64,000 nt of DNA from Sediminicoccus sp. KRV36 (lineage in GTDB: Bacteria; Pseudomonadota; Alphaproteobacteria; Acetobacterales; Acetobacteraceae), in the NCBI RefSeq assembly GCF_023243115.1, contig NZ_CP085081.1, positions 4,490,001-4,554,000 on the forward strand. The letters run 5' to 3'. The notes under the pieces are model-generated. The model was not told the DNA's origin. It worked only from the letters and a program-made list of their open reading frames with translations, and ran no database searches. Numbering within the stretch: position 1 is the stretch's first letter; each line of letters opens with the position of its first letter. Shown in pieces: positions 60,040-64,000 of the stretch. Made by a program: the position numbers and the translations under genes.

Positions 60040-60912
60040 ATGGACACCCCCGACCTCCTGGTCCGCCCCGACCCCGCCGACCCCCGGCTGACGCGCCGCG
60101 TCAGCGGCCTCGATCACAATGGCGCCGTGATCGAGACCAGCGTCACGATGGAACGTCCCCTCACGCTTTATCTGAACGGGCAGGAGATCGTGACCATGAT
60201 GACCATCCTCGATCGCCCGGAGGATCTGGCGGTGGGCTATCTGCTCAACCAGGGCATGTTGCAGCCCGAAGATCGGCTGACCCATGTCGAATACGACGAA
60301 GATCTCGGCGTCGTCGTCGTGCGCACCGAGGGGCGCACCGATTTCGAGGAGAAGCTGAAGAAGAAGACCCTCACCTCCGGCTGCGCCCAGGGCACCGCCT
60401 TCGGGGATTTGATGGAGGGGTTTGCCGCGGTGAAGCTCTCCACCGCCGTCATGCTGCGCACCAGCGATCTCTATCGGCTGCTGCACCGGATCAACACCAT
60501 CCCCTCGCTCTATCTCGAAGCGGGTGCGATCCATGGCTGCGCTCTGGCCCGGGCCGACCAGCCGCTGTGCTATATGGAGGATGTCGGCCGCCACAACGCG
60601 GTGGACAAGATCGCCGGCTGGATGTTCCGCGCGGGCATCAGCGGCGATGACAAGATTTTCTACACCACCGGCCGCCTCACCTCCGAGATGGTGATCAAGA
60701 CGGTGCGCATGGGCATTCCCATCCTGCTCTCACGCTCGGGCTTCACCGCCTGGGGGGTGGAACTGGCGCGCGAGGCGAATCTGACGCTGATCGGCCGCTG
60801 CAAGGGCAAGCGCTTCACCGTGCTGGCGGGCGAGGCGCGCGTCGTCTTCGACGCCGACCCGCGCTATGTCGAGGAAGAGAGTGCCAGGCATTGGCGCAAG
60901 AACAGTGACTGA
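60040..60912 (+). CDS. fdhD: Formate dehydrogenase accessory sulfurtransferase FdhD
   Basis: A 290-residue FdhD family protein that carries sulfur from IscS to the Mo-bis-MGD cofactor before insertion into formate dehydrogenase. Motifs: RPLTLYLNGQEIVTMM, LAVGYLLNQGML, the loop TSGCAQGTAFG, EDVGRHNAVDKIAGW and LSRSGFTAWGVELA. The sulfur-carrying CxxC of E. coli FdhD appears as C115-A-Q-G118: the first Cys is kept, the second is Gly. Its stop overlaps the mobA start. No formate dehydrogenase genes are in the window. Confidence 0.93.
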   Translation: MDTPDLLVRPDPADPRLTRRVSGLDHNGAVIETSVTMERPLTLYLNGQEIVTMMTILDRPEDLAVGYLLNQGMLQPEDRLTHVEYDEDLGVVVVRTEGRTDFEEKLKKKTLTSGCAQGTAFGDLMEGFAAVKLSTAVMLRTSDLYRLLHRINTIPSLYLEAGAIHGCALARADQPLCYMEDVGRHNAVDKIAGWMFRAGISGDDKIFYTTGRLTSEMVIKTVRMGIPILLSRSGFTAWGVELAREANLTLIGRCKGKRFTVLAGEARVVFDADPRYVEEESARHWRKNSD

Positions 60913-61510
60913 AAGCTTCGGCGTGATCCTGGCCGGCGGCCTGGCGCGGCGCATGGGCGGTGGCGACAAGCCTTTGCGCCTGCTGGCCGGCCGGCCGATG
61001 CTGGATCATGTGATCGCGCGGATCGGCCCGCAATGCGCCGCCCTGGCGATCAACGCCAATGGCGACCCGGCCCGCTTTGCCGCCTATGGCCTGGCCGTTC
61101 TGCCGGATACGCTGCCGGATCATCCCGGCCCGCTGGCCGGAATCCTCGCCGCCATGGAGACCTCGCCCCTGCCCTGGGTGATCACTGTGCCGGGCGACTC
61201 GCCCTTCCTGCCGCTGGATCTGGTGGCGCGGCTGCACGCGGCGCGGGAGGCCGCGGGAACGCCCATGGCCTGCGCCGCCTCGGGCGGCTTCACCCATCCG
61301 CCCATCGCCCTGTGGCCGCGCGAATTGGCCGCGGCCCTCAGGGCAGCCATCACCGCGGGCGAGCGCAAGATTGACCGCTGGACCGCCCGCCACGGCGTTG
61401 CCGTCGCGGAGTGGCCGGACGCGCCGCATGACCCGTTTTTCAACGCGAATACGCCCGAAGAACTGGCCGAGGCCGCGTTACTCTTGCTCAGGCAGGGCGT
61501 TTGGCCGTAA
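60905..61510 (+). CDS. mobA: Molybdenum cofactor guanylyltransferase MobA
   Basis: A 201-residue nucleotidyltransferase that joins GMP to molybdopterin, forming the MGD cofactor of DMSO-reductase-family enzymes. It has the signature GVILAGGLARRMGGGDKPL (residues 7-25), the VPGDSPFLPLDLV metal-binding segment near 100 and a C-terminal NANTPEEL. The GTG at 60905 overlaps the fdhD stop; frame extends a little upstream. Note that the xanthine-oxidase-type enzymes of the island use MCD or MPT, so MobA serves other Mo enzymes such as formate dehydrogenase. Confidence 0.93.
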   Translation: MTESFGVILAGGLARRMGGGDKPLRLLAGRPMLDHVIARIGPQCAALAINANGDPARFAAYGLAVLPDTLPDHPGPLAGILAAMETSPLPWVITVPGDSPFLPLDLVARLHAAREAAGTPMACAASGGFTHPPIALWPRELAAALRAAITAGERKIDRWTARHGVAVAEWPDAPHDPFFNANTPEELAEAALLLLRQGVWP

Positions 61511-61545
61511 CCCACAGCCAGTTTATTGCTTTGGGAGGCAAGATC

Positions 61546-61671
61546 ATGAAGTCCGTCATCACCGGCATCATTGCCGCTGCGATCCTCGCCGCTGCCGCCG
61601 CCTTCGTGCTCGACACCCGCGTGCAGGAAAGCGTGGATGAGCGCTTCGCCACCACGGGGGTTCGCCTTTAG
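61546..61671 (+). CDS. 41-residue single-pass membrane protein
   Basis: A 41-residue protein: MKSVITGIIAAAILAAAAAF forms one hydrophobic helix, followed by a charged tail ending FATTGVRL. TGGGAGGCAAGATC precedes the ATG, a strong ribosome site. The tail DTRVQESVDERFAT is not low-complexity, which argues for a real gene. It lies 35 bp after mobA on the same strand. I do not recognise a function; a small membrane regulator or assembly factor is conceivable. Confidence 0.65.
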   Translation: MKSVITGIIAAAILAAAAAFVLDTRVQESVDERFATTGVRL

Positions 61672-61820
61672 GCCAAAGAATAAATCGCTCCCGAGCGCCT
61701 TGTGGCGCCGAGGGCAGAGCCGCCCGGCCGCGCGCTTCCCCTGGGTGAGCCGCCGCGGTTGCGCCCAGGGGTGCGAAGCGCGAGACTGGGGCCAATCAAT
61801 TCCTCGGAGGGTTTTCGCCA

Positions 61821-62993
61821 ATGGACATCGTCATCGCATCCGCCGCGCGCACGCCGGTCGGCAGCTTCAACGGGGCCTTTGCCAGCCTCTCCGCCCATGC
61901 CCTGGGCCAGGTCGCGATCGAGGCCGCGCTGTCGCGCGCGGGCGTGGCCGCCGCCGATGTGGATGAGGTGATCCTGGGCCAGATCCTGTCCGCTGGCGCG
62001 GGGCAGAACCCGGCGCGCCAGGCCGCCGTCAATGCCGGCATCCCGGCCTCGGCCACCGCTTTCGGCATCAATCAGCTCTGCGGCTCCGGCCTGCGGGCCG
62101 TCGCACTCGCCGCCCAGCAGATTTCCAGCGGAGACGCGACCATCGTCGTTGCCGGCGGGCAGGAGAGCATGACCCAGGCGCCGCATTGCGCGCAGATGCG
62201 CTCGGGCACGAAGATGGGCAGCCTGGAACTCGTGGACACCATGCTGCGCGACGGGCTGATGGACGCTTTCCATGGCTACCACATGGGCAACACGGCCGAG
62301 AATGTGGCCCAGAAATACCAGCTCACCCGGCAGGAGCAGGATGAATTCGCCGCCAACAGCCAGCGCAAGGCGGGAGAGGCGATGGCCGCCGGCCGCTTCA
62401 AGGCGGAGATCGCGCCCGTCACCGTGAAGGGCCGCAAGGGCGACACCATCGTCACCGAGGATGAATATCCCAAGCCCGAAACCACCGCCGAGGTGCTGGC
62501 CAAGCTGCGCCCCGCTTTCAACAAGGAAGGCACCGTCACGGCGGGCAATGCCTCGGGCATCAATGACGGCGCGGCCGCCGTCGTGGTTATGTCGGCCGAG
62601 GAAGCGCGCCGCCGTGGCATCACGCCGCTGGCCCGCATCGTGAGCTGGGCGACGGCGGGTGTTGACCCCTCGATCATGGGCACGGGGCCGATCCCGGCCA
62701 GCCGCAAGGCCCTGGCCAAGGCCGGCTGGACGGTGGGCGACCTGGATCTGATCGAGGCGAATGAGGCCTTCGCCGCCCAGGCCTGCGCCGTGAACAAGGA
62801 TCTCGGCTGGGACACCGACAAGGTGAATGTGAATGGCGGCGCCATCGCGCTCGGCCATCCCATCGGCGCCTCGGGCGCGCGCGTGCTGACCACGCTGCTC
62901 TACGAGATGCAGCGCCGCGATGCGAAGCGCGGCCTGGTGACCTTGTGCATCGGCGGCGGCATGGGTGTCGCCATGTGCCTGCAGCGGGACTGA
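61821..62993 (+). CDS. Acetyl-CoA C-acetyltransferase (thiolase)
   Basis: A 390-residue biosynthetic-type thiolase: acetoacetyl-CoA formation or cleavage. Active-site Cys87 is in [15 protein letters not shown], His near 348 in [18 protein letters not shown] and the second Cys near 378 in [11 protein letters not shown]. The sequence [20 protein letters not shown] begins as in PhaA/AtoB. GGAGGGTTTTCGCCA precedes the ATG. Roles in PHB synthesis, ketogenesis or beta-oxidation end steps are possible; no phaB or phaC is adjacent. Confidence 0.94.
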   Translation: MDIVIASAARTPVGSFNGAFASLSAHALGQVAIEAALSRAGVAAADVDEVILGQILSAGAGQNPARQAAVNAGIPASATAFGINQLCGSGLRAVALAAQQISSGDATIVVAGGQESMTQAPHCAQMRSGTKMGSLELVDTMLRDGLMDAFHGYHMGNTAENVAQKYQLTRQEQDEFAANSQRKAGEAMAAGRFKAEIAPVTVKGRKGDTIVTEDEYPKPETTAEVLAKLRPAFNKEGTVTAGNASGINDGAAAVVVMSAEEARRRGITPLARIVSWATAGVDPSIMGTGPIPASRKALAKAGWTVGDLDLIEANEAFAAQACAVNKDLGWDTDKVNVNGGAIALGHPIGASGARVLTTLLYEMQRRDAKRGLVTLCIGGGMGVAMCLQRD

Positions 62994-63010
62994 GCGCAGC
63001 AGACTGGCTT

Positions 63011-63038
63011 GCGGGGGCGCCTTCATGGCGCCTCCCGC
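63011..63038. other. Hairpin between thiolase and LysR gene 3' ends
   Basis: GCGGG(G)GCGCC, loop TTCAT, GGCGCCTCCCGC: a strong bulged stem in the 67-bp convergent gap. It lacks a T-run but could act as a bidirectional pause or 3' stabiliser for both convergent genes. Confidence 0.5.
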
Positions 63039-63060
63039 TGCTGGCCGTGTGATCCGCCGG

Positions 63061-63903
63061 TCAGCTCACCGCACGCAGGTCATTCAACAGCGGCTCGACC
63101 AGGGGCGACTGGCCGGCGGCGTCGCCAAAGAGGCACATTTCCGCGGTGCCGAGCGGCGGCAGGCCGTCCAGCTCCACCAGGCCATCGGGCAGCCCGGTGC
63201 GCCCCATCACGCTGAGGGCGAAGCCAGCCTGCGCGGCGGCGGCGATGCCCATCAGGCTGGGTGACGTGTAGACCACCTCATGCCCGATGCCGGCGCGGGC
63301 CAGGGCCGCCAGGGCGCGGTCACGGAACATGCAACCCTGCGGCAGCATGGCCAATGGCAGCGGCCTTTCGCGCGCCAGTTCAAAATCGGGGGCGGCGACC
63401 CAGACCACCGCTTCGGCGAAGATCACGCGGCCCTCCGTCTCGCCATCCCGCCGCTTGCCGAGGACGAGATCCAGTTCCTCCCGGCCCAAGGCCGCGCGGA
63501 GGTCATGGCTGCGGCCCACCTCCACCTCGATGCGGACATCCGGCCAGGTGCGGGTGAAGCGCGCCAGGGCCGGGGCCAGGTGGCGCGGCACGAAATGATC
63601 CGCGACGCCCAGGCGCAGCTTGCCCGCCATGGGCGGGGCGACAAAACGCCGCACCGCCTCCTCGTTCAAGGCCAGCATGCGGCGGGCATAGGCGAGCAGC
63701 GTCTCGCCCTCACGCGTCAGCGCCACCTGCTTGGCCCCGCGCGTGAAGACCGGCTTGCCCAGCAACTCTTCCAGCCGCTTGACCTTCAGGCTGATGGCCG
63801 ACTGGGTGAGGCCCAGGGCCAGCCCGGCCGCAGTGAAGCCGCCGCGCTCGGCCACGGTGACGAAGCCGCGCAGCAGGTCGAGATCAAGATCGGGAATGCG
63901 CAT
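63061..63903 (-). CDS. LysR family transcriptional regulator
   Basis: A 280-residue LTTR. The HTH is near the N-terminus (DLDLLRGFVTVAERGGFTAA, then ALGLTQSAISLKVKRLEELL, residues 5-50) and a substrate-binding domain follows (about 90-280; KLRLGVADHFVPRHLAPALA). ATG at 63903 (MRIPDLDLDLL) gives the standard LysR length; the frame extends about 20 codons upstream. Its partner gene is not evident: the downstream neighbour is convergent and the upstream region runs out of the window. Confidence 0.93.
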   Translation of the reverse strand: MRIPDLDLDLLRGFVTVAERGGFTAAGLALGLTQSAISLKVKRLEELLGKPVFTRGAKQVALTREGETLLAYARRMLALNEEAVRRFVAPPMAGKLRLGVADHFVPRHLAPALARFTRTWPDVRIEVEVGRSHDLRAALGREELDLVLGKRRDGETEGRVIFAEAVVWVAAPDFELARERPLPLAMLPQGCMFRDRALAALARAGIGHEVVYTSPSLMGIAAAAQAGFALSVMGRTGLPDGLVELDGLPPLGTAEMCLFGDAAGQSPLVEPLLNDLRAVS

Positions 63904-63930
63904 GCGACGCTTATCGGCCGTGCCGCGCAG

Positions 63931-63960
63931 AAAAAAAAGGGCGGCCGAAGCCGCCCTTTT
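63931..63960 (-). terminator. Intrinsic terminator for a leftward gene beyond the window
   Basis: AAAAAAAA, then GGGCGGC, tetraloop CGAA, GCCGCCC, TTTT. On the minus strand it reads stem then T-run, so it should end a transcript entering from the right of 64000. The LysR gene starts just to its left. Confidence 0.75.
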
Positions 63961-64000
63961 CAACCCGGCGCCGGAGCCCGGGAGGCCAACACGGCCTAGA

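Noticed and set aside
57927..60047. Extension of the thiamine-diphosphate gene to a 706-codon frame
   Set aside because: The family N-terminus begins at the GTG at 59468 with a good ribosome site; the extension is antisense to the membrane-protein gene at 59559 and has no thiamine-enzyme motifs.

Overview
The window is very GC-rich, with short intergenic gaps, ATGA stop/start overlaps, GTG and TTG starts and Tat-type signal peptides on many exported proteins. Gene content (UPF0280, DUF1028, DUF3775, DUF1194, DUF4189 families, LIV-type and Dpp-type ABC operons, homogentisate-route dioxygenase) suggests an alphaproteobacterium, most likely an environmental Acetobacteraceae member of the Roseomonas type. 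That placement is inference from style and families; there is no rRNA gene here. I see no tRNA, CRISPR array, insertion sequence or prophage.

Region 1 (1-3397): the N-terminal two fifths or so of clpB on the minus strand, a MOSC-domain protein, an intergenic dispersed repeat, and a secreted protein built from eight Asp-Pro/Gly-Arg repeats.

Region 2 (3500-23639): the most interesting part. Two divergent transcription units leave a gap of about 80 bp at 9432-9514. Leftward: FAD subunit and fused FeS/Mo subunit of a molybdenum hydroxylase, a 6-hydroxynicotinate-reductase-like protein and UPF0280. Rightward: enamidase, an AA_synth (PF06684) protein, an XdhAB-type molybdenum hydroxylase, then a complete LIV-type ABC importer whose operon carries FOUR consecutive paralogous substrate-binding proteins. 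Hydroxylase, ring reductase and enamidase are the steps of the reductive (tetrahydro-6-oxonicotinate) nicotinate route known from Eubacterium barkeri and Azorhizobium, so I read this as an uptake-and-degradation island for nicotinate or a related N-heterocycle.

Region 3 (23640-28330): terminator, a 57-residue orphan Flp-type pilin, an NAD-dependent epimerase-like protein lacking the catalytic Tyr, a single-domain globin, and an Lrp-type regulator divergent from 4-hydroxyphenylpyruvate dioxygenase. Region 4 (27629-35012): a DUF1028 protein plus dipeptide-type ABC importer (two ATPases, binding protein, two permeases) and an exported alpha/beta hydrolase. Two short palindromic repeat clusters have entered this operon, one of them in frame inside an ATPase gene.

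Region 5 (35027-49275): mostly housekeeping and small secreted proteins: DUF4189, PH-domain protein, hydrolase, DEAD-box RNA helicase with a long charged tail, dihaem cytochrome c, glutaryl-CoA dehydrogenase, RlmD-like RNA methyltransferase, two tandem exported metallo-beta-lactamase-fold proteins, a WD40 protein, an aldo/keto reductase and a DUF3775 protein. A second copy of the dispersed repeat lies at 46580-46760.

Region 6 (49368-57586, minus strand): a cell-surface glycan locus: gmhA, two tandem FkbM-type proteins (one apparently degenerate), a DUF1194 protein, a DegT aminotransferase, a membrane-bound nucleotide-sugar dehydratase and an RTX calcium-binding protein. Region 7 (57927-64000): a thiamine-diphosphate enzyme, a membrane protein, fdhD-mobA (molybdenum cofactor maturation), a 41-residue membrane peptide, a thiolase and a LysR regulator.
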